Below are positions 17,997 to 25,909 of a DNA stretch of 64,000 nucleotides, piece by piece. The DNA is taken from the NCBI RefSeq assembly GCF_900108515.1, contig NZ_FNWW01000008.1, positions 104,681-168,680 of the forward strand. Reading direction: 5' to 3'. The DNA comes from Halobacillus karajensis. Its GTDB lineage: Bacteria > Bacillota > Bacilli > Bacillales > Halobacillaceae. The notes below the pieces were generated by a model. That model was not told where the DNA came from and searched no databases. It was given only the letters and a program-made list of their open reading frames with translations. The position numbers and the translations under genes are program-made. Each line of letters opens with the position of its first letter. Position 1 is the stretch's first letter.

Positions 17997-19218
17997 AGAA
18001 GTCATTTCATTGCAGGAAGTGAAAAATTTTGAAACGCGTGCGGAGGAGTTTTTCCCGATACACTGGTATAAAGAAATGTTCAGTTCTCACCCTGTTTATT
18101 TCCATGAGGGGACGAATACATGGCATGTTTTTAAGTATGAGGACGTTAAACAAGTTCTGACGAATCATGATATTTTTTCGGTTGAAGGTGATAGGAGTGC
18201 CATTCCTGTAGGAGCGAATAACAAAGAAGGAACACTCCCTGATAATGCAAACATTATGGTCGACCCTCCCGTACACAAAAAGAGACGGTCCTTATTGTCG
18301 GCAGCATTTACTCCCCGGAGTTTGAAAAATTGGGAGCCCCGTATCCAACGAATTGCGAAAGAACTTGTGGACGACATACAAGTGAATTCCACTGTTGATA
18401 TTGTTCAAGCTTTGGCAGCTCCTTTACCTGGGATGGTTATTGCGGAATTATTTGGAGTCCCTATAAAAGATCGCACTCAGTTTAAACACTGGGTGGATAT
18501 TCTCTTTCAACCTTATGAAAAAGGAAAAGAGGATGAAATTGAGGTACGAAAACAAGAGGCTGCTAAAGAGTATTTCCAATACCTCTTCCCTATTGTTGTC
18601 GAAAAACGAAAAAATCCATCGGAAGATGTGATCTCTGACTTAATAAAAGCGGAAGTAGATGGTGAAAAGTTTACCGATGATGAAATTGTACGAGTGTCTA
18701 TGTTTCTTTTAGGTGCAGGCATTGAAACAACTAGTCATGCGCTGGCCAATACGTTTTACTCATTACTTTATGATGATGAATCTCTATATGAAGAACTTCG
18801 AAAGGATATAGAGTTGGTTCCGGATGCAGTCGAAGAAATGCTTCGTTATCGGTTTCAGATTTCAAAGAGGGATCGTACCGTTAAACAAGACAATGATTTA
18901 TTAGGGCCTGAGCTTAAAAAAGGGGATGTCGTTGTTGCCTGGATGAGCGCTGCCAATATGGATGAAGAGATGTTTGATCATCCTTTCACTCTAAATATTC
19001 ATCGCTCCAACAATAAAAAACATTTGACATTCGGAAAGGGACAGCATTTTTGCCTGGGCGCCCCTCTTGCACGATTAGAAATAAGGGTGGCGTTGGAAGC
19101 ATTTTTGCAGAAGTTTTCCAGAATCGAACCCATAGAATCATTTGATTTAGAAAACAATTTAACGGCTTCAGCTCCAGGTCAGTCTTTAATGCATCTGCCG
19201 ATGAAGGTGTATCAATAA
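17989..19218 (+). CDS. Cytochrome P450
   Basis: A soluble heme monooxygenase of 409 residues, the length of class-I bacterial P450s. The heme-binding loop FGKGQHFCLGAPLAR carries the thiolate cysteine at about residue 355, the K-helix ExxR is in EEMLRYRF, and the I-helix oxygen-binding stretch is LLGAGIETTSHA. The substrate is unknown. Near the I-helix, GIETT has Glu before the conserved Thr, as in common family members. ATG 17989 is preferred over the TTG three bases earlier; AAAGGAG lies 9 bases before the ATG. Encoded behind a ferredoxin and a TetR regulator. No reductase is adjacent; the thioredoxin-reductase-like flavoprotein at 33245 is one candidate donor, inferred only. Confidence 0.93.
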   Translation: MAKEVISLQEVKNFETRAEEFFPIHWYKEMFSSHPVYFHEGTNTWHVFKYEDVKQVLTNHDIFSVEGDRSAIPVGANNKEGTLPDNANIMVDPPVHKKRRSLLSAAFTPRSLKNWEPRIQRIAKELVDDIQVNSTVDIVQALAAPLPGMVIAELFGVPIKDRTQFKHWVDILFQPYEKGKEDEIEVRKQEAAKEYFQYLFPIVVEKRKNPSEDVISDLIKAEVDGEKFTDDEIVRVSMFLLGAGIETTSHALANTFYSLLYDDESLYEELRKDIELVPDAVEEMLRYRFQISKRDRTVKQDNDLLGPELKKGDVVVAWMSAANMDEEMFDHPFTLNIHRSNNKKHLTFGKGQHFCLGAPLARLEIRVALEAFLQKFSRIEPIESFDLENNLTASAPGQSLMHLPMKVYQ

Positions 19219-19276
19219 AAAAGAGATAGAACAACATTGGGAATCTATATCGTTTCGCTCCCCAAAATAAACGAAG

Positions 19277-19307
19277 GAGGCTATTTTCTCTTAAAGAAAA
19301 TAGCCTC
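19277..19307. terminator. Hairpin between convergent P450 and opuAC genes
   Basis: A perfect 13-bp stem, GAGGCTATTTTCT, with a 5-base loop. T-runs are weak on both sides, but its place between two converging genes supports a bidirectional terminator. Confidence 0.65.
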
Positions 19308-19382
19308 TTGTTGGTGTTCATGCTGAAATGGTTCCCTTTTCAATGAAAGGGGAGATCCATCTCTTTATATCTTACTTTATTT

Positions 19383-20276
19383 TTATTTTACCCATTCATC
19401 AACCAGGTCCTGGTTCTCCTCTACCCATTTTTCAGCCCCATCAAGAGGCTCTTCACTATTTTCCACATAGTCAATTAGCTCGCCGATTTGTTGGTCGTCC
19501 ATTTTCCAGTTCTTAAACCATTCACTCACTTCAGGATAATCTTCTTCAAATCCTTTTCTTGTAGCATGGTGAATTTTTTCTACACCCCCGAATGTATTTT
19601 GCGGGTCCTTCAGAAATTTTAAGTCATATTTCGAGAAAACCCAGTGTGGGCTCCAAAGTGGTGCTACAATTGGTTCTTCCCTTTTTACGGCTTCACCAAT
19701 TTCCGCTAGCATTGCAGATTCGGAGCTGGGTAATAGTTCAAAATTAAGATCGTAGTCCTTAATGGATTGTTCTGTCACTTCCATCGTACCTGCACCAGGG
19801 TCAAAACCAACAATTTCACTATTGAACAGTTCTTTATGTTTGTTTAAGTCTTCAATGCTGTTCACTTCTTTTAAATAGGTTGGAACTACCAGCCCTACTT
19901 TAGCCTTGTCATACCAAGTCGCATCTGAGAAATTAATCGTATCTTGATATTTCTCCAAATAATTTGCATCCTGAACCGGTAACCAAATTTCTAAACTAGC
20001 ATCTAGATCGCTATTTTCTAACGCCTTCATCGTACTACCCATGTTCAAATTGTTTAGTTTCACGTCATAACCTTTATCTTTTAAAATCACTTTCCACATA
20101 TTTGTTACGGCAATATTTTCAGCCCAGTTAATTTGGCCGATCGCTAAAGCTTGATCACTTTCCCCTGAATCTGTATCTTCCTGGTCACTGTTTGTCTCAT
20201 TAGCGCTTCCGCATGCTGTCAGTAAAGCAACCATTAGAATCGCTAAAATAAAACGGAGTTCTTTTTTCTCCTTCAT
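19383..20276 (-). CDS. Glycine betaine/choline ABC transporter substrate-binding lipoprotein (OpuAC-like), orphan
   Basis: Binds a quaternary-ammonium osmolyte outside the membrane. The 297-residue protein has a lipoprotein signal (MVALLTACGS, with the lipid Cys) and a type-II periplasmic-binding fold of the OpuAC class. Tryptophans suited to a cation cage are at INWAEN, LEIWLPV and LWSPHW. No ATPase or permease gene adjoins it, so it must work with components encoded elsewhere. Start ATG has AAGGAGC upstream. The 25-bp element in its promoter is shared with gbsA, and gbsR lies immediately upstream. That implies GbsR control and favours choline uptake for betaine synthesis, though betaine itself cannot be excluded. 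Confidence 0.86.
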   Translation of the reverse strand: MKEKKELRFILAILMVALLTACGSANETNSDQEDTDSGESDQALAIGQINWAENIAVTNMWKVILKDKGYDVKLNNLNMGSTMKALENSDLDASLEIWLPVQDANYLEKYQDTINFSDATWYDKAKVGLVVPTYLKEVNSIEDLNKHKELFNSEIVGFDPGAGTMEVTEQSIKDYDLNFELLPSSESAMLAEIGEAVKREEPIVAPLWSPHWVFSKYDLKFLKDPQNTFGGVEKIHHATRKGFEEDYPEVSEWFKNWKMDDQQIGELIDYVENSEEPLDGAEKWVEENQDLVDEWVK

Positions 20277-20321
20277 TTATAAAACGCTCCTTTTGTATAT
20301 TCACTTCAAAATCTCTCTATA

Positions 20322-20346
20322 TTAAATATATTAAGAATTTATTTAA
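20322..20346 (-). promoter_or_regulatory. Candidate GbsR operator in the opuAC promoter
   Basis: On the minus strand these 25 bases match 23 of 25 with 21227-21251 in front of gbsA; the shared core is TTAAATAAATTCTTAATA. An 11-bp inverted repeat, TATATTAAATA / TATTTAATATA (20318-20350), surrounds it. It lies 46-70 bases before the opuAC start. Confidence 0.7.
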
Positions 20347-20405
20347 TATAAATGCAAAAAGAATATCGCTCTATTTTATGTATAAATAGAGGATAAATGT
20401 AATGC

Positions 20406-20437
20406 GGTAGTCTATAGCTGCCTTTCTATAGACTACC
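20406..20437 (-). terminator. Hairpin after gbsR
   Basis: A perfect 12-bp stem, GGTAGTCTATAG, with an 8-base loop, 8 bases beyond the gbsR stop. There is no strong T-run, so termination strength is uncertain. Confidence 0.5.
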
Positions 20438-20444
20438 TGTTCCC

Positions 20445-20996
20445 TTACTCTTGTTGATCTTTCGGTAAGAATTCAAATATTTTACCGTTTCTTATACTTT
20501 CAACTAAGTCATCTAACCAGTGATAGTATATTTTAGATTCTTCTAATTGATCATAGTGCTCCTTTGCCTCCGCTACGATCTCGGGCGTGCTGTTGGAATC
20601 TTTTATAACCTCGATAAAATCTTCTTGCGCTTCCTCGATTGCTTCTAAATTCATTTTCACTTCGCGTTCCCACATCTGGCAATAAAAGGCCATAAAAGAA
20701 CGGAAGAAATTTTTCTCAGCTGCATAGGTGTGTTTCCTAGAACCGCGGGTAAAGGTTTTTTTTACCATTTTTATTTCTTGGAGCCTGCGGACACTAGTAC
20801 TCATACTCGGTTTACTCATCCCTAGTTCTGAACGCATTTCATCAAGTGTCATCTGATCTTTAAAGTACATCGTGGCATATAAATTTGCAGCAGCTGGTGT
20901 TACTCCGTATAAATCCATGGTCTCTGCAATGGCACCAATGACTTTATCTTTAGCTTGTTCTATTTTGATTTTTGGTCTTTCAGTAGATTCACTCAT
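20445..20996 (-). CDS. gbsR: GbsR-type choline-responsive repressor (MarR-like)
   Basis: Controls choline import and conversion to glycine betaine; in B. subtilis, choline is the inducer. The 183-residue product has a winged helix near residues 30-90 (TPAAANLYATMYFKDQMTLDEMRSELGMSKPSMSTSVRRL, KKTFTRGSRKHTY) and a helical C-terminal part characteristic of the GbsR family (NFFRSFMAFYCQMWEREVKMNLEAI, YHWLDDLVESI). ATG 20996 has AAGGAGAG upstream. Transcribed divergently from gbsA, and in the same direction as the downstream opuAC gene. The near-identical elements at 20322 and 21227 are its likely operators. Confidence 0.9.
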   Translation of the reverse strand: MSESTERPKIKIEQAKDKVIGAIAETMDLYGVTPAAANLYATMYFKDQMTLDEMRSELGMSKPSMSTSVRRLQEIKMVKKTFTRGSRKHTYAAEKNFFRSFMAFYCQMWEREVKMNLEAIEEAQEDFIEVIKDSNSTPEIVAEAKEHYDQLEESKIYYHWLDDLVESIRNGKIFEFLPKDQQE

Positions 20997-21189
20997 AGGG
21001 TCTCTCCTTCAATATAAAGTAAATCGCGTTAAACAATATTCAAATCTTCATTATGATCTTAATGTTAGCGTGTTCAGACGAAATGTCAAATGAAGAGTTG
21101 TTCTTTTTCCGAATTGTCATGTCCATTCCTTTCCTATCATAACTATTCCCGCTATTTTTCCTTCTTTATACTTTATTTTTGAATATATT

Positions 21190-21218
21190 TTGACAGCCCT
21201 AAAAAGACATGTTAGTGT
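21190..21218 (+). promoter_or_regulatory. gbsA promoter
   Basis: TTGACA (21190-21195), 17 bases, then TAGTGT (21213-21218) with an extended TG just before it. Transcription would start near 21225, just ahead of the candidate GbsR operator. Confidence 0.6.
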
Positions 21219-21226
21219 TTTATTTG

Positions 21227-21251
21227 TTAAATAAATTCTTAATAAACTTAA
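21227..21251 (+). promoter_or_regulatory. Candidate GbsR operator in front of gbsA
   Basis: A 25-bp element 23/25 identical, in inverted orientation, to the one before opuAC. It begins at about +2 of the predicted gbsA transcript, so a bound repressor could act as a block to polymerase. Confidence 0.7.
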
Positions 21252-21285
21252 CGGTTTTAATACTTCAAAAATGGAGTTGATAGCA

Positions 21286-22758
21286 TTGGACTTAAAATTA
21301 CAACAATACATTAATGGTAAATGGGTGGGCGCAAATTCGGAGAATACGCGTAATATTATTAATCCATTTAACCAAGAGGTCATTGCCGTTGTCCCAGAAG
21401 GGGATGAATCAGATGCAAAAGCGGCCATCGCTTCAGCAAGAGAAGCGTTTGATAATGGGGAATGGGCTCATACCCCTCCCACTGAGCGAGGAGCCGTCGT
21501 AAGGAAAATTGCTGAATTGATTGAAAGAGACAAAGAAGAACTTGCTCATTTAGAATCTTTGGATACTGGCAAAACAGTAGAAGAAAGCCGGGGAGATATG
21601 GAAGATATCGCTGGAGTATTTCGTTATTATGCAGAACTTGCAGATAAAAATGGCGGTGAGCTGATCGATTCTCCAGTATCAAACTCTATCAGTAAAGTGG
21701 TTCATGAACCAGTTGGTGTTTGTGGGCAAATCACACCTTGGAATTACCCTTTACTTCAAGCGTCCTGGAAACTGGCTCCGGCGCTTGTAACTGGGAACAC
21801 TTTAATTATGAAGCCAAGTGAAATTACACCGCTTACTACTATAAAAGTATTTGAACTAATAGGAGAGGCAGGAGTACCTGCTGGTGTTGCTAACCTAGTA
21901 CTTGGTTCAGGCGATACAATTGGCGCAGAACTGTCTAGTAACACGGATGTAGATCTTATTTCTTTCACAGGTGGCATTGCGACAGGGAAGAAGATTATGC
22001 AAGCGGCAAGTACGAATGTGAAGAATCTTGCTCTTGAGCTTGGCGGGAAAAATCCAAATGTCATCTTTGCTGATGCTGATTTTGAGATAGCCGTCGATCA
22101 AGCATTAAATGGAGTATTCTTTCACGCTGGACAAATTTGTTCTGCTGGGACACGGCTGATAGTAGAAGAAAGCATTCATGATGAATTCGTTAACGCGCTT
22201 GTGGAACGAGTGAAAAAAATCAAGCTGGGAAGTGGATTTGATGAAGATACTCAAATGGGGCCGCTTATTTCAGCTGAACATCTTGCGAAAGTAGAAAAAT
22301 ATGTACAAGCAGGGGTTGAAGAAGGGGCTACCTTAGCAGTTGGCGGTAAACGCCCGGAAGATCCCGAATTACAAAAAGGCTTTTTCTACTTGCCTACTAT
22401 TTTCACAGATTGCACAACAGACATGAGCATTGTTCAAGAAGAAGCATTTGGTCCCATTATTACAGTTGAGAAATTCTGTGCAGAGGAAGAAGCCATTAAG
22501 CTTGCTAATGACTCCATCTACGGACTTGCTGGTGGCGTATGGACTAATGATATTGCTAAAGCTGAACGCTGTGCAGCGAAGATGCGCATGGGTACGGTTT
22601 GGATTAATGAATTTAACTTATACTTCCCGCACGCTCCATGGGGTGGGTTTAAGCAGTCAGGTATTGGGCGCGAACTCGGCAAACTAGGCATTGAAGAATA
22701 TACAGAAACCAAGCATATCTTCCAAAATCTTAAACCTGAGCCTTTGAACTGGTTCTAA
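21286..22758 (+). CDS. gbsA: Betaine aldehyde dehydrogenase
   Basis: Oxidises betaine aldehyde to the osmoprotectant glycine betaine with NAD(P). The 490-residue ALDH has the substrate-channel motif GQITPWNYPLL, cofactor site VTGNTLIMKPSE, FTGGIATGKKIM, the general base in LALELGGKNPNVIF and the nucleophile in FHAGQICSAGTRL. The Cys-Ser after GQI is usual in BADH enzymes. The C-terminal WGGFKQSGIGRELG is typical. TTG 21286 is chosen as start, with GGAG 9 bases upstream; ATG 21271 has no ribosome binding site and contains that GGAG. It stands divergent from gbsR and is followed by a strong hairpin before betA. Confidence 0.92.
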   Translation: MDLKLQQYINGKWVGANSENTRNIINPFNQEVIAVVPEGDESDAKAAIASAREAFDNGEWAHTPPTERGAVVRKIAELIERDKEELAHLESLDTGKTVEESRGDMEDIAGVFRYYAELADKNGGELIDSPVSNSISKVVHEPVGVCGQITPWNYPLLQASWKLAPALVTGNTLIMKPSEITPLTTIKVFELIGEAGVPAGVANLVLGSGDTIGAELSSNTDVDLISFTGGIATGKKIMQAASTNVKNLALELGGKNPNVIFADADFEIAVDQALNGVFFHAGQICSAGTRLIVEESIHDEFVNALVERVKKIKLGSGFDEDTQMGPLISAEHLAKVEKYVQAGVEEGATLAVGGKRPEDPELQKGFFYLPTIFTDCTTDMSIVQEEAFGPIITVEKFCAEEEAIKLANDSIYGLAGGVWTNDIAKAERCAAKMRMGTVWINEFNLYFPHAPWGGFKQSGIGRELGKLGIEEYTETKHIFQNLKPEPLNWF

Positions 22759-22820
22759 GCTGATCATCTATTATTTATTTTACTAAAGTACACAAATCTA
22801 TGAACTAGATTTAAATAAAT

Positions 22821-22870
22821 AAGGGAGGGTGTTTGAGCAATGTTTTTCTATTGCTTGCATCCCTCTTTTT
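22821..22870 (+). terminator. Intra-operon terminator/attenuator between gbsA and betA
   Basis: AAGGGAGGGTG...GCAAT pairs with ATTGC...CATCCCTCTT in a two-part stem, followed by TTTTTAA. betA starts 26 bases later with no promoter I can recognise between them, so the hairpin probably lowers betA expression relative to gbsA. Confidence 0.7.
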
Positions 22871-22896
22871 AATATCAACATGAGGAGGAATAAAAC

Positions 22897-24579
22897 ATGA
22901 GTGAAACATATGACATTGTTATCGTTGGAGGCGGTAGTGCGGGTTCTGTACTCGGCGATCGTCTAAGTGAAGATGGAACCAAGAGTGTTCTTGTTTTAGA
23001 AGCGGGGCGCAGTGATTATTCATGGGATCTATTGATTCAAATGCCGGCAGCTTTGCCATTTCCCGCCGGCAAGAGTCTCTACGATTGGAAATATGAATCT
23101 GATCCCGAGCCATATATGAATGGACGACGTATCAAGCATGCCAGAGGGAAGGTCCTTGGAGGTTCTAGTTCAATCAACGGGATGATTTATCAACGTGGAA
23201 ATCCAATGGATTATGAACGTTGGGGAGCCGACGAAGGTATGGGAACGTGGGATTTTGCACACTGTCTCCCTTATTTCAAACGCTTGGAAAATGCTTTAGG
23301 CTCACCAGATGATGAGCTTCGCGGCCATGATGGACCAATCAAATTGGAACGCGGGCCAGCAAAGAATCCTTTATTTCAAGCATTCTTTGAATCAGGTGTA
23401 CAAGCTGGTTACTCACGAACTCCTGATGTGAACGGTTTTCGTCAGGAAGGGTTCGGTCCGTTTGATAAGCATGTATACAAAGGGCAGCGATTGTCAGCAT
23501 CACGTGCCTATTTACATCCGGCAATGAAACGTGAAAACCTAACGGTAAAAACGCGTGCTTTTGTTACGAGTATTGATTTCGATGGTACTCGAGCGAAAGG
23601 GTTGACTTACCGACGAAACGGTCAAACTCACCAGGTGAATGCAGGGGAAGTCATCCTTTCAGGAGGGGCAATCAACACGCCACAGCTACTTCAACTGTCA
23701 GGTGTAGGAGATGCCGAACACCTTCGCTCACTTGGCATTAAGCCGGTTGTTAACCTTCCAGGTGTAGGAGAAAACCTCCAGGATCATCTCGAAGTTTACA
23801 TCCAGCACGCATGTCCGTTACCTGTCTCCGAACAGCCTAACTTAAATAAAACGCGCATGCCTTGGATTGGTTTGCAGTGGATGTTCGGACGCACTGGGCC
23901 GGCAGCGACTAATCATTTCGAAGGGGGAGGTTTCGTCCGTTCAAACGAGGACGTCGACTACCCGAATTTAATGTACCACTTCCTTCCGGTTGCCGTACGT
24001 TACGATGGACAAAAAGCGCCAACTGATCATGGATTCCAAGTTCATGTCGGGCCCATGTATTCTGATGCCAGAGGATCATTGAAGATTCGTTCAAAAGATC
24101 CTAAAGAGCATCCAAGCATGGTCTACAACTACCTTTCTACTGAACAGGACCGGCGCGAATGGGTGGAAGCGATAAGAGTCACCCGGAAGATCATGTCTCA
24201 ACCTGCTATGAAGCCTTACAATGCAGGTGAAATCTCACCTGGTCCTACTGTTCAAACAGACGAGGAAATTTTGGAATGGGTGAAAGAAGATGCTGAGACG
24301 GCCCTTCACCCTTCTTGTACCGCGAAAATGGGGCCTAAATCAGATCCAATGGCTGTCGTAGATCCGCAGTCCATGAAAGTTCACGGGCTCGACAATGTAC
24401 GAGTGGTCGATGCATCTGCCATGCCTTACGTTACAAACGGCAATATCCATGCACCTGTGTTGATGTTGGCGGAAAAGGCTGCAGACCTTATCCTTGGACG
24501 TAAACCGCTGGATCCTATTCATGCCGACTTCTATCGTCATGGAGTACATCCGGCTGATGCAGGCACAGCAACTAAATAA
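22897..24579 (+). CDS. betA: Choline dehydrogenase (GMC oxidoreductase)
   Basis: FAD enzyme converting choline to betaine aldehyde, and possibly further to betaine. The 560 residues show the Rossmann FAD motif [21 protein letters not shown] signature 1 ([19 protein letters not shown]), signature 2 ([17 protein letters not shown]), the catalytic His in [11 protein letters not shown] and the C-terminal [21 protein letters not shown]. This replaces the iron-type alcohol dehydrogenase GbsB of B. subtilis, an oxygen- or quinone-linked choice. ATG has GAGGAGG upstream. Lies downstream of gbsA after an attenuator-like hairpin, probably in the same transcript. Confidence 0.92.
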   Translation: MSETYDIVIVGGGSAGSVLGDRLSEDGTKSVLVLEAGRSDYSWDLLIQMPAALPFPAGKSLYDWKYESDPEPYMNGRRIKHARGKVLGGSSSINGMIYQRGNPMDYERWGADEGMGTWDFAHCLPYFKRLENALGSPDDELRGHDGPIKLERGPAKNPLFQAFFESGVQAGYSRTPDVNGFRQEGFGPFDKHVYKGQRLSASRAYLHPAMKRENLTVKTRAFVTSIDFDGTRAKGLTYRRNGQTHQVNAGEVILSGGAINTPQLLQLSGVGDAEHLRSLGIKPVVNLPGVGENLQDHLEVYIQHACPLPVSEQPNLNKTRMPWIGLQWMFGRTGPAATNHFEGGGFVRSNEDVDYPNLMYHFLPVAVRYDGQKAPTDHGFQVHVGPMYSDARGSLKIRSKDPKEHPSMVYNYLSTEQDRREWVEAIRVTRKIMSQPAMKPYNAGEISPGPTVQTDEEILEWVKEDAETALHPSCTAKMGPKSDPMAVVDPQSMKVHGLDNVRVVDASAMPYVTNGNIHAPVLMLAEKAADLILGRKPLDPIHADFYRHGVHPADAGTATK

Positions 24580-24589
24580 CGCTTATCAG

Positions 24590-24660
24590 GAGAAGGCCTC
24601 TTTTAAAATGTATTTGCTGTTGGAGCATACATTTAGGAAAGAGTGCCTTCTCTTTTTTTC
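24590..24660 (+). terminator. Terminator after betA
   Basis: AGAAGGC...CTCTTT pairs with AAAGAG...GCCTTCT in a long interrupted stem, with AATGTA/TACATT inside, and ends in TTTTTTTC. Confidence 0.7.
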
Positions 24661-24820
24661 TAGAAGTATAATTATACCTACTGATCCAAGCTTTTTATGC
24701 CTATGGCGAAGCCCTCATTTACCGAATATCTTACTCAATATCGTAGGTTAGTAGATGTGGAATAATCTTTAAATAGAACCTAACGAATAGGTGTATAAAC
24801 GTAATGGGTACTTTAATTTC

Positions 24821-25615
24821 TTAAAAACGCCTAAAATACTTTTCATCATACCCCATTCGTTCAGATGCCTCTTTTCCAGCTTCCATAACTTTTTTGGCAA
24901 CATCAGGAATTTTGTATTCCTTCATGCGCTGGATAGGTCCGACTACGGTAATGGCGCTGACTACTTTCCCCTTATAATCCCGAATCGGTGCAGCGACTGA
25001 TTTAGTTCCTTCTGTTAACTCCTCTGTACTGACTGCATATCCCTTCTCTCGTATAGTACATAGTTCTTGTCGGAGTAAATCTGGATCGGTGATGCTGTTC
25101 TCTGTATAGGAAACCAACCCTTGTTTAATGACATCCTCCACAATATCTCCTTCACTAAAAGCAAGCAGTACTTTCCCTGAACTTGTACAGTAGGAGGGGT
25201 TCCGCCGCCCGACATGCGTCAAGATTCGAACAGGGTGATGACACTCCTCTTTATGGATATATATGGTATCAAGTCCATCAAGGATCGCTAAATGAGCCGT
25301 TTCACCAGTATCATTGACTAGCTTATATAGAACAGGTGCAGATTCTTTGTGAATTTCCAGGTTGTTAGTAACAATCCCGCCTAGTGTGAGAACAGAGATT
25401 CCTAATCGGTAGGCATTGGTTTTTTGATCTTTTATTACAAACCCTTCACTAGCAAGGGTTGATAGTAATCGGCTGACTGTACTTTTAGCTAGATTTAAAG
25501 ATTCGGCTAGTTCGCTCACCTTTTTGGTGGGCTCAAATGTAGTAAAGCTTTTTAAGATAAGTAATGCATTTTTAACCGAGGAAAGGGTTTGGGGTTGTTT
25601 TTTATTTTTAGTCAT
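24821..25615 (-). CDS. IclR family transcriptional regulator
   Basis: The 264-residue regulator has an N-terminal winged helix (TLSSVKNALLILKSFT, KVSELAESLNLAKSTVSRLLSTLASEGFVIKD) and an IclR effector domain (SYCTSSGKVLLAF, EKGYAVSTEELTEGTKSVAAPIRD, VSAITVVGP). ATG 25615 is used as start because AGAGGTGG lies upstream; the 24 extra residues of the longer frame are not IclR-like. It is divergent from the muconate-semialdehyde dehydrogenase operon and probably controls it. IclR proteins commonly sense aromatic breakdown intermediates; the ligand here is unknown. Confidence 0.88.
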   Translation of the reverse strand: MTKNKKQPQTLSSVKNALLILKSFTTFEPTKKVSELAESLNLAKSTVSRLLSTLASEGFVIKDQKTNAYRLGISVLTLGGIVTNNLEIHKESAPVLYKLVNDTGETAHLAILDGLDTIYIHKEECHHPVRILTHVGRRNPSYCTSSGKVLLAFSEGDIVEDVIKQGLVSYTENSITDPDLLRQELCTIREKGYAVSTEELTEGTKSVAAPIRDYKGKVVSAITVVGPIQRMKEYKIPDVAKKVMEAGKEASERMGYDEKYFRRF

Positions 25616-25780
25616 ATTTCCACCTCTCTTAAATATCGTTCTGTATAAAGGAACGCCAAAATAGAGCAGTTGATCGTCAGTATACACATTAATTATAGGT
25701 AATTTTGGACGATATATAAATGGTAATTGAGTGAAAATTTAATTATTTCATTTTTGTTGCATATAGAGGAACGGCTGCCT

Positions 25781-25808
25781 TTTTCAAAATTTTAATTGTA
25801 CCTATAAT
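25781..25808 (+). promoter_or_regulatory. Promoter of the semialdehyde dehydrogenase operon
   Basis: TTTTCA, 16 bases, TATAAT (25803-25808). The -10 context ACCTATAAT is mirrored on the minus strand at 25692-25700, in front of the IclR gene, suggesting two divergent promoters under shared control. Confidence 0.5.
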
Positions 25809-25909
25809 GGACTTGTGTTGAAAGGGATTTCAATAAATATAAGGGATTGGTTACCAAAACCTCGGGAACTATAAATAGTTTCCGGAAAATTAAGGAGGAT
25901 TTCTATACT

